From Anaerolineae bacterium (lineage in GTDB: Bacteria > Chloroflexota > Anaerolineae > Aggregatilineales > Aggregatilineaceae): DNA of 34,753 nt. How positions within the stretch are numbered: position 1 is the stretch's first letter; every line of letters starts with the position of its first letter. Below the pieces are notes generated by a model, which saw only the letters and a program-made list of their open reading frames with translations, was not told the origin of the DNA and did not search any database. Positions 1 to 7,468 of this stretch are shown one piece after another. The stretch spans positions 1-34,753 of the forward strand of contig JAFGNU010000052.1 in assembly GCA_016926875.1 (NCBI GenBank). Direction: 5' to 3'. Both the position numbers and the translations under genes were made by a program.

Positions 1-1170
1 GGGAAGTTTGTGCTGACGGCGGGATTGGGCGAGATGGGCGGCGCACAGCCGCTCGCCGTGACGATGAACAAAGGCGTCGCGCTGATCGTGGAAATCGACC
101 CGCACATGGCACAACGCCGCCTGCGTATGCGCTATGTTGACGCAGTCGTGACCGATCTGGAAGAGGCGCTTGAACGCGTGATGACTGCCAAAACAGACGG
201 TGAACCGCTCTCGGTTGGGTTGATCGGCAATGCGGCGGATGTGTTTTCACGACTGGTGGCGATGGATATTGTGCCCGATGTTGTCACCGATCAGACCCCT
301 GCCCACGATGCGCTGTCCTACCTGCCGCACGGTATGACGTTTGAAGAAGCGCTTGAACTGCGGGACAACGACCCGCAAACGTACACCCGTCGCGCGTACC
401 AGACGATGGCCGTGCACTGCCAGGCGATGCTCGACTTCCAGGCACACGGCGCGGTGGTGTTCGATTACGGTAATAACCTGCGCCAGCGCGCCTTTGACGA
501 GGGCGTGAAAAACGCGTTTGACTATCCGGGGTTTGTCCCGGCCTATATCCGCCCGCTGTTCTGCGAGGGCAAGGGACCGTTCCGCTGGGTGGCACTTTCC
601 GGCGATCCGGATGATATTTACCGGACCGATCAGGCAGTTCTCGAACTGTTCCCCGAAGATGAGCATCTGGTGCGCTGGATCAGGCTGGCGCAGCGCGACG
701 TCGAATTTCAAGGGCTGCCCGCGCGGATCTGCTGGCTGGGATATGGCGAGCGGGCCAAAGCTGGACTGGCGTTTAATCAATTGGTAGCATCCGGCGAAGT
801 CAAAGCGCCAATTGTGATTGGGCGCGATCACCTGGATGCCGGATCGGTTGCGTCGCCCAACCGCGAGACGGAAGGGATGCGCGATGGCACGGACGCCGTA
901 TCCGACTGGGCGATCCTTAACGCGCTGATCAATGCTGTGGGCGGCGCAACGTGGGTCAGTTTCCATCATGGCGGCGGAGTCGGGATTGGCTACAGCCAAC
1001 ACGCCGGACAGGTTATCGTGGCCGACGGCACACCCGAAGCCGCGCGGCGCCTGGAACGCGTGCTGACCACCGATCCAGGGCTGGGGATTGCCCGACACGC
1101 CGACGCGGGGTATCCAGAGGCGATTGCGGCTGCCAAGCGACACGGGCTGAATATCCCCATGCTGCGTTAG
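1..1170 (+). CDS. hutU: Urocanate hydratase (urocanase), 5'-truncated by window edge
   Basis: Second enzyme of histidine breakdown: it hydrates urocanate to 4-imidazolone-5-propanoate in the cytoplasm, using tightly bound NAD+. The reading frame is open from base 1 ([19 protein letters not shown]), and this block is characteristic of urocanases. Further family blocks are FDYGNNLR near bases 463-486, the [20 protein letters not shown] [18 protein letters not shown] stretch near 829-882, and the Gly-rich [13 protein letters not shown] near 970-1011. About 389 residues are present. Urocanases are usually about 550, so roughly the first 165 residues lie outside the window. hutI, the next enzyme of the pathway, lies about 7 kb away on the other strand rather than adjacent. 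Family identity is very secure. Confidence 0.97.
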   Translation, partial: GKFVLTAGLGEMGGAQPLAVTMNKGVALIVEIDPHMAQRRLRMRYVDAVVTDLEEALERVMTAKTDGEPLSVGLIGNAADVFSRLVAMDIVPDVVTDQTPAHDALSYLPHGMTFEEALELRDNDPQTYTRRAYQTMAVHCQAMLDFQAHGAVVFDYGNNLRQRAFDEGVKNAFDYPGFVPAYIRPLFCEGKGPFRWVALSGDPDDIYRTDQAVLELFPEDEHLVRWIRLAQRDVEFQGLPARICWLGYGERAKAGLAFNQLVASGEVKAPIVIGRDHLDAGSVASPNRETEGMRDGTDAVSDWAILNALINAVGGATWVSFHHGGGVGIGYSQHAGQVIVADGTPEAARRLERVLTTDPGLGIARHADAGYPEAIAAAKRHGLNIPMLR

Positions 1171-1206
1171 CCCGCCGCGCGTGGGGTGAGTTGTGTAGAA
1201 TAGCGC

Positions 1207-1235
1207 TTGGACTGAACATGCGGATGAGCTATACT
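1207..1235 (+). promoter_or_regulatory. Sigma-70-type promoter for the Roadblock gene
   Basis: TTGGAC (1207-1212), a 17-base spacer and TATACT (1230-1235). Transcription would start near 1242, after the upstream TTG at 1235. The promoter therefore supports the ATG at 1268 as the true start of the following gene. Prediction from sequence only. Confidence 0.7.
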
Positions 1236-1267
1236 TGGCATGGTTCTATCGCCGCGAGAGAGGCAGC

Positions 1268-1669
1268 ATGGTAAGAGAATATCGTAGCGAAACGCTGGAA
1301 CGAACGCTCCGGACACTGCACACTGCTGTTCCCGGCATTATAGCCTCAGTGATCGTGAACATCGACGGCCTGTTGGTATCTTCCTATCCGCCGGGCAATG
1401 ATGAGAATCCACACGAGAATCCTACCAGCACGCCCCAGGTAGCCGCGATGGCAGCGACATTGATCGGTCTGGCAGAGCGCACATTGGGACGCCTAGCCCA
1501 GGGTGACCTGGAACGGCTGTTAATGGAAGGCGAAGAGGGTGTGATGTTGGTTTATCCGGCGGGCCGGGCGGCGCTGGCAATACTCGTTCGGAAAGATGCC
1601 AAGCTGGGGATGGTGCTCTACGCGGCATCGCGCGCTCGCAATGATGTCGTCAAGGTATTAGGTGGATAG
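1268..1669 (+). CDS. Roadblock/LC7-domain protein
   Basis: A 133-residue protein that is one Roadblock/LC7 domain from end to end. It opens with a helix (ETLERTLRTLHTAVPG), then the strand pattern IIASVIVNIDGLLVSS, a central helix beginning QVAAMAATLIGLAERT, and C-terminal strands GVMLVYPAG and AALAILVRKDAKLGMVLY. In bacteria such proteins usually act as small cytoplasmic partners of Ras-like (MglA-type) GTPases or as signalling adaptors. No GTPase gene is visible here. The frame is open from a TTG at 1235, but the ATG at 1268 has a good Shine-Dalgarno (GAGAGAGG) and sits downstream of a strong promoter, so I chose it. The gene is convergent with the FHA protein. The domain call is good; the partner is unknown. 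Confidence 0.85.
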   Translation: MVREYRSETLERTLRTLHTAVPGIIASVIVNIDGLLVSSYPPGNDENPHENPTSTPQVAAMAATLIGLAERTLGRLAQGDLERLLMEGEEGVMLVYPAGRAALAILVRKDAKLGMVLYAASRARNDVVKVLGG

Positions 1670-1732
1670 AGAACGCTTGCTGCATCACAGGCGCCGGTGA
1701 TTTTCTGGCAAACAAAACAACCAAGCGCAGTA

Positions 1733-1766
1733 CAGAAGCGCGGCTGGCGATTCAGTCGCGCTTCTG
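1733..1766 (-). terminator. Inverted repeat at the 3' end of the FHA gene, possible terminator
   Basis: A perfect 10-base inverted repeat, CAGAAGCGCG (1733-1742) and CGCGCTTCTG (1757-1766), with a 14-base loop that contains the FHA stop codon. Read on the minus strand, it is followed about a dozen bases later by a T-rich stretch (GGTTGTTTTGTTTG). No T-run follows on the plus strand. The stem is clear; terminator activity is a guess because the T-run is not adjacent. Confidence 0.45.
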
Positions 1767-2768
1767 ATCGTCTTCGGGCGGTTGGGGCGAAGTGTCAGCT
1801 TTTTTCTGTTCCGGCTTTTTGTCCTGTAGCGGTGGCAGCGGGCCTGTTGGCTTGGATGGCCGGGTGCGCTCAATAGCATCCTGGACCGTAATCGTTTCAT
1901 TCGCAGGGCCAGGGGGGGCAGCAGGCGGCACCTTGGCTTTTTCTGGTGTGGCCGGGGCTGCCGGTTCGCCGGGCTTTTTATCTTCGGCAGCGGCTGGTGT
2001 AGGGATGGACGGTGCCTCGGCCTTTTTGTCTTCGGTGGTTTGTTCGGCAGCAGGCGTTTCGATTGGTTTCTCTTCGACCGGGGCCGCTTTCGGCGCTTCA
2101 GCCGGTTTCGGTTCGGCAGCGGGAGGTTTAGCCTCTGGCGCTTCGACTGGGGCCGCTGGCTTTTCTGCTTTTTCGTCGGGTGACTTGGCTTCTGCTGGCG
2201 CGGCTTCTGCCGGTTTGGGCGCTACGGCTGGTTTTTCGGATGGCCGGAAGTAGATTTTGATCACCATCTGGCCCAGGCGCAGTTCGTCGCCGTCGTGCAG
2301 GCGATAGGGCCGGTGAGCGCTGAGGCGCTGCCCGTTTAAGAACGTGCCGTTGCTGCTCCCCAGGTCCCAGATATCGAGCGTTTGCTCTTCACCGTGCCGG
2401 ATGGCAGCGTGCCTGCGGCTGACCCCCATGCGGTACCCGGCGAAAGGCGTCAGGTCAATATCCGGCATAGCGCCGGTGGCGGGATCGCGCCGCCCAAAAA
2501 TAGTTTCGGGCTTGGGCTGGAACAGGATAGGTTCCGGGCTGCCTTCGATTTCCAGGCGCAGCGAAGTGCTCTCTTCAAACCGGGCGGTACCCTGGACCTT
2601 TACATCGGTTAGCACACTCGCGGCAATACCAGTTTGTGATTTTTCTTCCTCAGACGAGTCCAGGGCTTTGGTATCCGCAGGCAACTGACCGATTAAACTG
2701 GCCCCGCAATTCTCACAAAACACAATGCCTGCCCGGTTAAAATGCCCGCAGTTTGGACACTCTTGCAT
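1752..2768 (-). CDS. Zinc-ribbon and FHA-domain protein with long Pro/Ala/Glu-rich tail
   Basis: A 338-residue protein. It has an N-terminal zinc ribbon with Cys4, Cys7, Cys18 and Cys21 (CPNCGHF and FCENCG) and a linker. An FHA domain follows at about residues 80-174, with the phosphopeptide-binding hallmarks GRR (92-94), SRRH (117-120) and GSSNGTFLNG (137-146). From residue 175 to the end the protein is a low-complexity tail of Pro, Ala, Glu and Lys, probably disordered. FHA domains bind phosphothreonine, so this is a likely reader for Ser/Thr kinase signalling in the cytoplasm; kinase-like genes lie 15 kb downstream. The ATG has a strong Shine-Dalgarno (AGGGGG) on the minus strand. No membrane segment is seen. 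The domain calls are secure; the role is inferred. Confidence 0.9.
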   Translation of the reverse strand: MQECPNCGHFNRAGIVFCENCGASLIGQLPADTKALDSSEEEKSQTGIAASVLTDVKVQGTARFEESTSLRLEIEGSPEPILFQPKPETIFGRRDPATGAMPDIDLTPFAGYRMGVSRRHAAIRHGEEQTLDIWDLGSSNGTFLNGQRLSAHRPYRLHDGDELRLGQMVIKIYFRPSEKPAVAPKPAEAAPAEAKSPDEKAEKPAAPVEAPEAKPPAAEPKPAEAPKAAPVEEKPIETPAAEQTTEDKKAEAPSIPTPAAAEDKKPGEPAAPATPEKAKVPPAAPPGPANETITVQDAIERTRPSKPTGPLPPLQDKKPEQKKADTSPQPPEDDQKRD

Positions 2769-3054
2769 TCAGCACCCCCTACCGTGGCATACCGAGTAAG
2801 TTGTTAGAATACATTCACAATTTGTCCCCAGCGCTAGACGTCAGGTTTATTGTTGCTTTTCAGCACAAGCGCTAAAGCCTGATCACGATATCAAACCCGT
2901 GCTATGTGGCTGCGATCTTGCTTGTGCATCCGGCATGAGTATACACACGGAGACACCAACGCGCCACGATTTGACTTGACCAGGACACAGCAACCTTTTG
3001 ATTATCTTAAGCTACATTGGCCAGAAATGCCAGCCCTCAGCCGGACCGCAGGGG

Positions 3055-3083
3055 TTGGTTTTGCGTGGTGTAAATAGTACAAT
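3055..3083 (+). promoter_or_regulatory. Upstream promoter candidate for the ECF sigma operon
   Basis: TTGGTT (3055-3060), a 17-base spacer and TACAAT (3078-3083). It would be the distal of two tandem promoters. The -10 region lies in the octamer AGTACAAT, which recurs exactly at 3140-3147. Prediction only. Confidence 0.45.
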
Positions 3084-3097
3084 CGATAGCAAAGGCA

Positions 3098-3147
3098 TGT
3101 ACTTTCGAAAAGGATTTTTGAACTTTATAGGTTTTAGAAAGTACAAT
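3098..3147 (+). promoter_or_regulatory. Proximal promoter candidate overlapped by a 9-base inverted repeat
   Basis: TTGAAC (3118-3123), an 18-base spacer and TACAAT (3142-3147) make a plausible housekeeping promoter. It is bracketed by a perfect inverted repeat, TGTACTTTC (3098-3106) and GAAAGTACA (3137-3145), whose right arm overlaps the -10 box. That layout suits an operator for a dimeric repressor or a regulated hairpin. The elements are directly visible; the function is inferred. Confidence 0.5.
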
Positions 3148-3171
3148 TAATGAAACATTGTGGAGAACCAT

Positions 3172-3765
3172 ATGCCCGATCCTGAACTGACTCCTTCCGA
3201 TGGCGAGTTGATAAGCCGCTTGCAGCAGGCTGAGCTAGAAGCGCTGGGACTGTTATTCGAGCGTTATCGCACCCGTGTCTACCGGACGGCACTGGCCATT
3301 GTCCGCGATCCGGCTGTCGCAGAGGATATTCTACAGGACTGTTTCCTGAAGGTCTATGCTAATGCGCACCGGATCGATACCAGCCGCCCGCTGGTGCCCT
3401 GGTTGTATCGGGTAACGGTGAACCTGAGCTATACTTGGCTGTCACGCGGGCAGGCGCGGCGCACCTCGCTTGACAACGTGATCGACCGGCTGACCAGTCC
3501 GATGCGGCAGGCTCCCGACCGTGTAGCCGAACAGGTCGAAATGCGCCATTCGGTACGTCAGGCAATCGGCGCACTGAGCATTGATCAACGTGTGACAGTT
3601 GTGTTGTATTACCTCAATGGGTTGAGCATTCAGGATATCGCTGAGATTCTTGATCTGCCAGTCGGAACAGTGAAATCACGGCTGTATTACGCTCGTGAGA
3701 ACTTACGCAGCAAGTTGGGACCCAATATGGTCTGGCTGCCTGAGGTAGCGCATGGATATATCTAA
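3172..3765 (+). CDS. ECF-type RNA polymerase sigma-70 factor
   Basis: A 197-residue sigma factor of the extracytoplasmic-function type. Region 2 is visible as DPAVAEDILQDCFLKVYAN followed by the -10 recognition helix (PLVPWLYRVTVNLSYTWLSRGQ). Region 4 is LSIDQRVTVVLYYLNGLS with the helix-turn-helix IQDIAEILDLPVGTVKSRLY, which recognises the -35 element. It would direct RNA polymerase to a small regulon. The ATG at 3172 has GGAGA five bases upstream. An in-frame GTG at 3160 has no ribosome site, so I rejected it. The downstream gene overlaps its last 14 bases, suggesting translational coupling. No zinc-finger anti-sigma gene follows. The family call is firm. Confidence 0.93.
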   Translation: MPDPELTPSDGELISRLQQAELEALGLLFERYRTRVYRTALAIVRDPAVAEDILQDCFLKVYANAHRIDTSRPLVPWLYRVTVNLSYTWLSRGQARRTSLDNVIDRLTSPMRQAPDRVAEQVEMRHSVRQAIGALSIDQRVTVVLYYLNGLSIQDIAEILDLPVGTVKSRLYYARENLRSKLGPNMVWLPEVAHGYI

Positions 3766-4123
3766 CTGGATCAACACTGTTGCGGCGTTGTTTCGGTCGC
3801 CGCCTGTCGAGCTGGACTACCTGCTGGACGATTGGATCAGAGCGGCTTTGATGGAAGATGCCGCCTGTTACCCGTCGCGCGGCGCCTGGGAACGGCTGCG
3901 GAAAGCGATCACCGAACGAAGCTTAGCCACGCGCGGCGGGATGTGGATATTGAATGAGCCGCTCCACGAACCGCCGGACCCGCTGCCAACTTCCTTAAGC
4001 GGGCAGGAATTCGAGCGCGCTATGCGGTTATACGAAGAAACCCGCAGCCACGTTAGCCGCCAGTCCGGCGCGGCGGTGTGGATCAGCCTGGCGCCATCGT
4101 TTCCGGCCCTGGTTAACCTATAG
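3752..4123 (+). CDS. Unrecognised soluble protein coupled to the ECF sigma gene
   Basis: A 123-residue protein that I cannot assign. It starts inside the sigma gene (14-base overlap), with GAGGTAG ahead of its ATG, so the two are very likely co-translated. It shows an N-terminal amphipathic stretch (WINTVAALFR), an acidic segment (ELDYLLDDWIRAALMEDAA), a Trp/Arg helix (AWERLRKAITER), a Pro-rich turn and a second helix (EFERAMRLYEETRSHVSRQ). There is no membrane helix and no HxxxCxxC zinc motif, so it is not a typical zinc-binding anti-sigma factor. Position suggests a regulator of the upstream sigma factor, but that is inference. A terminator follows at 4149-4183. Confidence 0.7.
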   Translation: MDISNWINTVAALFRSPPVELDYLLDDWIRAALMEDAACYPSRGAWERLRKAITERSLATRGGMWILNEPLHEPPDPLPTSLSGQEFERAMRLYEETRSHVSRQSGAAVWISLAPSFPALVNL

Positions 4124-4148
4124 CCGCAGAGATCAGCCATTCTGAAGG

Positions 4149-4183
4149 GGGGAGCGCCTGGGTACTGCTCCTCATTGTTTTTT
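4149..4183 (+). terminator. Rho-independent terminator after the sigma operon
   Basis: Stem GGGGAGC (4149-4155) with GCTCCTC (4167-4173), allowing one G-U pair, an 11-base loop, then TTGTTTTTT (4175-4183). It lies between the sigma-partner stop and the deoC promoter. Confidence 0.7.
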
Positions 4184-4213
4184 CCTCGCCGCGTTTTTCG
4201 AGCATCGCCTCCA

Positions 4214-4222
4214 TGCTATAAT
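4214..4222 (+). promoter_or_regulatory. Extended -10 promoter for deoC
   Basis: TGCTATAAT (4214-4222) is a perfect extended -10 element; the -35 region is weak (TTTTTC at 4194-4199). The start of transcription near 4229 rules out the longer in-frame start at 4175 for deoC. Confidence 0.7.
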
Positions 4223-4273
4223 CGAGGGCGCTTACGTACTCCTGTTATCAAGCGAAAAACGCGAGGTTTGCCT

Positions 4274-5002
4274 GTGACTCAAAAACAAGAAGAGACAAAC
4301 GGCGAGTTTGCCGTTGCCCGTTTTATCGACCATACGCTGCTAAAGCCTGAAGCCAGCCGGGAACAGGTTGTCCGGTTATGTGATGAGGCGCGCCGGTATC
4401 ATTTTGCATCGGTATGTGTCAATCCGGCCTACGTGGAGTTGTGCGCCGGGCTGCTCAGGGATGCGGGTGATGTGGCCGTGTGTACCGTCGTCGGATTCCC
4501 GCTGGGTGCGACGCTGCCGGAAGTGAAGGCTTATGAAACCGAACAGGCCATTAAGCACGGTGCAACCGAGATCGACATGGTGCAAAATATCGGGGCGTTG
4601 AAGTCCGGCGATCATGACCTGGTGCGGCGTGATATGGCTGCCGTCATCGAGACGGCGCATGCGCGCGGCGTCATCTGCAAAGTCATCCTTGAAACAGCGT
4701 TGCTTACCGACGAGGAAAAAACTATCGCCTGCCAGATCGCCGGGGAGATCGGCGCCGATTTTGTCAAGACGTCAACCGGCTTTGGTCCGGGGGGGGCGAC
4801 TGTGGAAGATGTGGCACTGATGCGCCGTGTCGTCGGGCCGGAGATGGGCGTAAAGGCTGCGGGTGGCATCCGCACCTATGCCGACCTGCAACAGATGATC
4901 GAAGCAGGCGCAACGCGCATTGGGGCGAGCGCGGGCGTGCGGCTGGTTGAAGAAGCGCGCGAGGGCGCTGCAACATCACCGGACGCAACCGATTCGTACT
5001 GA
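4274..5002 (+). CDS. deoC: Deoxyribose-phosphate aldolase
   Basis: Cleaves 2-deoxyribose-5-phosphate to glyceraldehyde-3-phosphate and acetaldehyde through a Schiff base, feeding deoxynucleoside carbon to glycolysis. The 242-residue protein is a complete class I aldolase TIM barrel. It shows [11 protein letters not shown] near the N-terminus, [15 protein letters not shown], the catalytic Asp101 in EIDMVQN, the Schiff-base Lys165 in [10 protein letters not shown] and the relay Lys194 in [10 protein letters not shown]. It starts at GTG 4274, with GAGG seven bases upstream and an extended -10 promoter further up. The frame runs back to an ATG at 4175, but that lies before the promoter. No other deo genes are adjacent. 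The last dozen or so residues are a non-conserved tail. Confidence 0.96.
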   Translation: MTQKQEETNGEFAVARFIDHTLLKPEASREQVVRLCDEARRYHFASVCVNPAYVELCAGLLRDAGDVAVCTVVGFPLGATLPEVKAYETEQAIKHGATEIDMVQNIGALKSGDHDLVRRDMAAVIETAHARGVICKVILETALLTDEEKTIACQIAGEIGADFVKTSTGFGPGGATVEDVALMRRVVGPEMGVKAAGGIRTYADLQQMIEAGATRIGASAGVRLVEEAREGAATSPDATDSY

Positions 5003-5030
5003 TGTTGTTAACCTGTGAGGGGGACGGACT

Positions 5031-5909
5031 GTGGACGGATTTGATCAACCGGCGCCGGAGAGGCATCCCCTGCTTGAACGCTTCAAATATGCGATCTTTG
5101 TGGTGATCGCTGCGGCGATAGCGCTTGGTGTAGCGGTACTGCTGTGGCGGCGATCAGAACCAACAACTATTACCGTTATTCCTCCTGCGCCCACCGCTAT
5201 CCCGGAACCGACGCTTCCGCCGTCTGTCACGCCAACACCGGGACCGTACATGGTCTATGTAACGGGCGCGGTTGTCCAACCGGAAGTGATTGTAACGCTA
5301 GAGTACGGCAGCCGTGTGCTGCACGCCATCCAGGCAGCAGGCGGGGCGGCTGATAACGCCGACCTGGAGCGCGTTAACCTGGCCCAGGTGCTCCAGGATG
5401 GGGACCAGGTGCATGTGCCCGCGCGTGAACCGGACGGCGAAAACCCGGCACCCGGCGTCACCGTACCGCAGATTGTTACGGCCACGCCCGGCGCTTGCAC
5501 GGTGTATGTGGTGGGCGAAGTATTGCAGCCTGAGACGATGATCACGCTGCCCTGCTTGAGCCGGGTGCAAGATGCTATCGACCAGGCGGGAGGTGCAACC
5601 GGCAGCGCCGACCTGTCCCGCGTGAATCTCGGCCAGATACTAAACGACGGCGATCTGGTGTATGTGCCGCCGCTGGTAGGCGAAGGAATAAAAACACCCA
5701 CGCCGAATCACCTGCTGTTGATACATATCAACTACGCCGTGAAAGAAGAATTGGAAGCACTGCCGGGCATTGGCCCTTCGCTGGCGCAGGCGATCATCGA
5801 CTACCGGACGGAGCATGGGCCGTTTACCAGCCTGGAAGAACTGGATAACATACCGGGCATTGGTGCAGCGAAGATAAACGCTTTGCGCGATCAGGTAATA
5901 GTTGATTGA
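5031..5909 (+). CDS. Membrane-anchored double-SLBB and helix-hairpin-helix protein, ComEA-like
   Basis: A 292-residue protein with one N-terminal membrane helix (about residues 19-40) and a short Pro-rich stalk. Two SLBB domains follow (about 72-132 and 158-215), each with the family pattern V-x-G-x-V-x-x-P and GDxVxVP. A C-terminal helix-hairpin-helix DNA-binding module (about 232-292) ends it, with the paired motifs LEALPGIGPSLAQAIIDYR and LDNIPGIGAAKINALR. ComEA proteins bind incoming DNA at the outer face of the membrane during transformation and usually carry one SLBB domain. Here there are two. The start is GTG with AGGGGG seven bases upstream. It lies 28 bases after deoC and may be co-transcribed with it. 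No comEC is visible nearby. Confidence 0.88.
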   Translation: MDGFDQPAPERHPLLERFKYAIFVVIAAAIALGVAVLLWRRSEPTTITVIPPAPTAIPEPTLPPSVTPTPGPYMVYVTGAVVQPEVIVTLEYGSRVLHAIQAAGGAADNADLERVNLAQVLQDGDQVHVPAREPDGENPAPGVTVPQIVTATPGACTVYVVGEVLQPETMITLPCLSRVQDAIDQAGGATGSADLSRVNLGQILNDGDLVYVPPLVGEGIKTPTPNHLLLIHINYAVKEELEALPGIGPSLAQAIIDYRTEHGPFTSLEELDNIPGIGAAKINALRDQVIVD

Positions 5910-5932
5910 TCTGCCACCAGGGAAGCGTCAGG

Positions 5933-7468
5933 CTATGGGCTGAGCACCTGCGCTGTAAGAACGTCTTGCCAGCGCCCACCGACGCCGGGTAAGCGCGCAT
6001 TGGTGAGGATGCGCTGCGGCGCTTGATCGATGGTCAGCGGCACCAACCACAGCTCGCTGGTAGCCTTATCTTGCGGCTGCCGGATCACAAAAAGATGCTC
6101 GGCACCGGCCCAGAATACCGCTTTTTCCACCGCGCCATCCGGCAGTTTGATCGGGCGCAGAACCCCTTCCCGCAGCGCATACAGGCACAGCCCCTCGCCT
6201 TCTGGCGAACCGGGGATGGTGTAGGCTGCCCACGCACCGTTGGGTGACCAGTCCAGCACGGACGGCCAGGGGATTTGATGGGAGATCGGTTCGCGGGTGC
6301 CCTCGTTTACATTCAGAGCAACCAGTTGATTCTGGTAAACGGCCAGGGCAGTTCCTTGCGAATTGACGGGCCAGGCAAGCTGCTCGCCCTGAGCAAATGA
6401 GCTGTCGCGCATCTGTTCGATGTGGTGGGCTTCGATGTCCACGCGGTATAGAGTGGGCTGGTTAACGGCTGTTTTGACGTTGAGGTCCCACGCCAGGATC
6501 ACGGAATTGCCATCTGCCCAGGCTGCCGGGGCCAGCAGCGTTTCGCCAGGGGCCGGGTTGCGGACTAACTCGGCGCGGTAGCCGGTTTCGGGCATGACAC
6601 GCCAGATGCTCTGCCGGGTAGGGCTTCCTATGTCCGGCAGGGGATCGGCAATGGCATATGCGATCTGATCGCCTTCCGCCGACCAGACTGGCGCGCCCCA
6701 TGCGCCTTCTTCGGCGGGCACGAGTATGCGCGTGGTCCCGGATGTGATATCAAGCAGGGCCAGCCGCCCGGCGCCATCGGTATAGGCCAGCGATTGGCTG
6801 TCCGGCGACCAAGCCCAACCTGCCGATCCGGCCAGGGTAGACTGGATGTGTGCGCCCGCAGTCCGCGTTTCGATCACATGCAATATTTGACCCTGTTGCA
6901 GACTCAGCCACTGCCCATCGGGCGAGAACTTCAGGTTAAGGGGGTGCGTCAGGTGATCCAGGTGTGCAACCACCTGCCGCGTATTGTCAGACAGCCGCAA
7001 GATGACCAGCCCGTCGCTGGTGGCTGCTGCAACGACTGCCGGTGGGCCATCGTATGTCCGGACAAGCTCCAGGTTGTTCATCATGGCAGCGCTGTCGGAT
7101 GGGATCAGCAGCACAAAGCCCAGGATCAGCAAGGCCAGCAGCACAATATAGGATAAACCGGGAAAGAACCGCTGAATCCGGGCCATCAATCTGACCCGTG
7201 CGGGGGGATTACGCCATTCAACCGCGATAGGGTCAAAACGCAGTGGTGAGTTTGGGGTGGCTTTGTTCAGCGCACGGTGCAGATCGGCTTTGATCTGCTG
7301 GCCCAGGACCTGGAACTCGGCTGTTCGACGGCGACAGAAGACGCACTCCTGGAGATGCTGCCGGATGTCCTCTGCTTCTTCCGGCGGCAACTGTCCCAGA
7401 ATATATCGTTCCAGGGTGTCGTCGTCGTAATGTGACGGGTTTAGCGGATGGTTTCCGTGGCTAACCAT
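5933..7468 (-). CDS. Transmembrane anti-sigma factor with beta-propeller-like outer domain
   Basis: A 511-residue protein. The N-terminus has a zinc-finger anti-sigma module with His38, Cys42 and Cys45 in HxxxCxxC spacing. One membrane helix (about 104-123, SYIVLLALLILGFVLLI) is followed by about 380 residues of repeated strand blades with WD40/PD40-type patterns: LKFSPDGQWLSL, WAWSPDSQSLAYTDGAG, PVWSAEGDQIAYA and LDWSPNGAWAAYT. The design implies cytoplasmic sequestration of a sigma factor controlled by an outer propeller. The start lies 28 bases inside the end of the ECF sigma gene, so the pair is translationally coupled. It ends 23 bases from the convergent ComEA-like gene. The signal sensed is unknown. 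Confidence 0.87.
   Translation of the reverse strand: MVSHGNHPLNPSHYDDDTLERYILGQLPPEEAEDIRQHLQECVFCRRRTAEFQVLGQQIKADLHRALNKATPNSPLRFDPIAVEWRNPPARVRLMARIQRFFPGLSYIVLLALLILGFVLLIPSDSAAMMNNLELVRTYDGPPAVVAAATSDGLVILRLSDNTRQVVAHLDHLTHPLNLKFSPDGQWLSLQQGQILHVIETRTAGAHIQSTLAGSAGWAWSPDSQSLAYTDGAGRLALLDITSGTTRILVPAEEGAWGAPVWSAEGDQIAYAIADPLPDIGSPTRQSIWRVMPETGYRAELVRNPAPGETLLAPAAWADGNSVILAWDLNVKTAVNQPTLYRVDIEAHHIEQMRDSSFAQGEQLAWPVNSQGTALAVYQNQLVALNVNEGTREPISHQIPWPSVLDWSPNGAWAAYTIPGSPEGEGLCLYALREGVLRPIKLPDGAVEKAVFWAGAEHLFVIRQPQDKATSELWLVPLTIDQAPQRILTNARLPGVGGRWQDVLTAQVLSP

Larger units (their letters stand above)
2769..3171. other. 403-base non-coding interval before the first ECF sigma gene
   Basis: No credible gene on either strand. 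The left two thirds (2769-3050) show nothing I can name beyond the Shine-Dalgarno of the FHA gene at its left edge. The right third holds two promoter-like sequences and a paired GTACTTTC/GAAAGTAC repeat, described separately. Base composition is more AT-rich near 3070-3160 than in the flanking genes, as expected for a promoter region. Confidence 0.6.

Noticed and set aside
247..1143. 298-residue open frame on the minus strand
   Set aside because: It lies wholly opposite hutU, whose protein is unmistakable; the antisense product has no recognisable domain.
4175..4273. 33-residue N-terminal extension of deoC
   Set aside because: The extension starts before the TATAAT promoter and is not like DeoC; GTG 4274 has a ribosome site.
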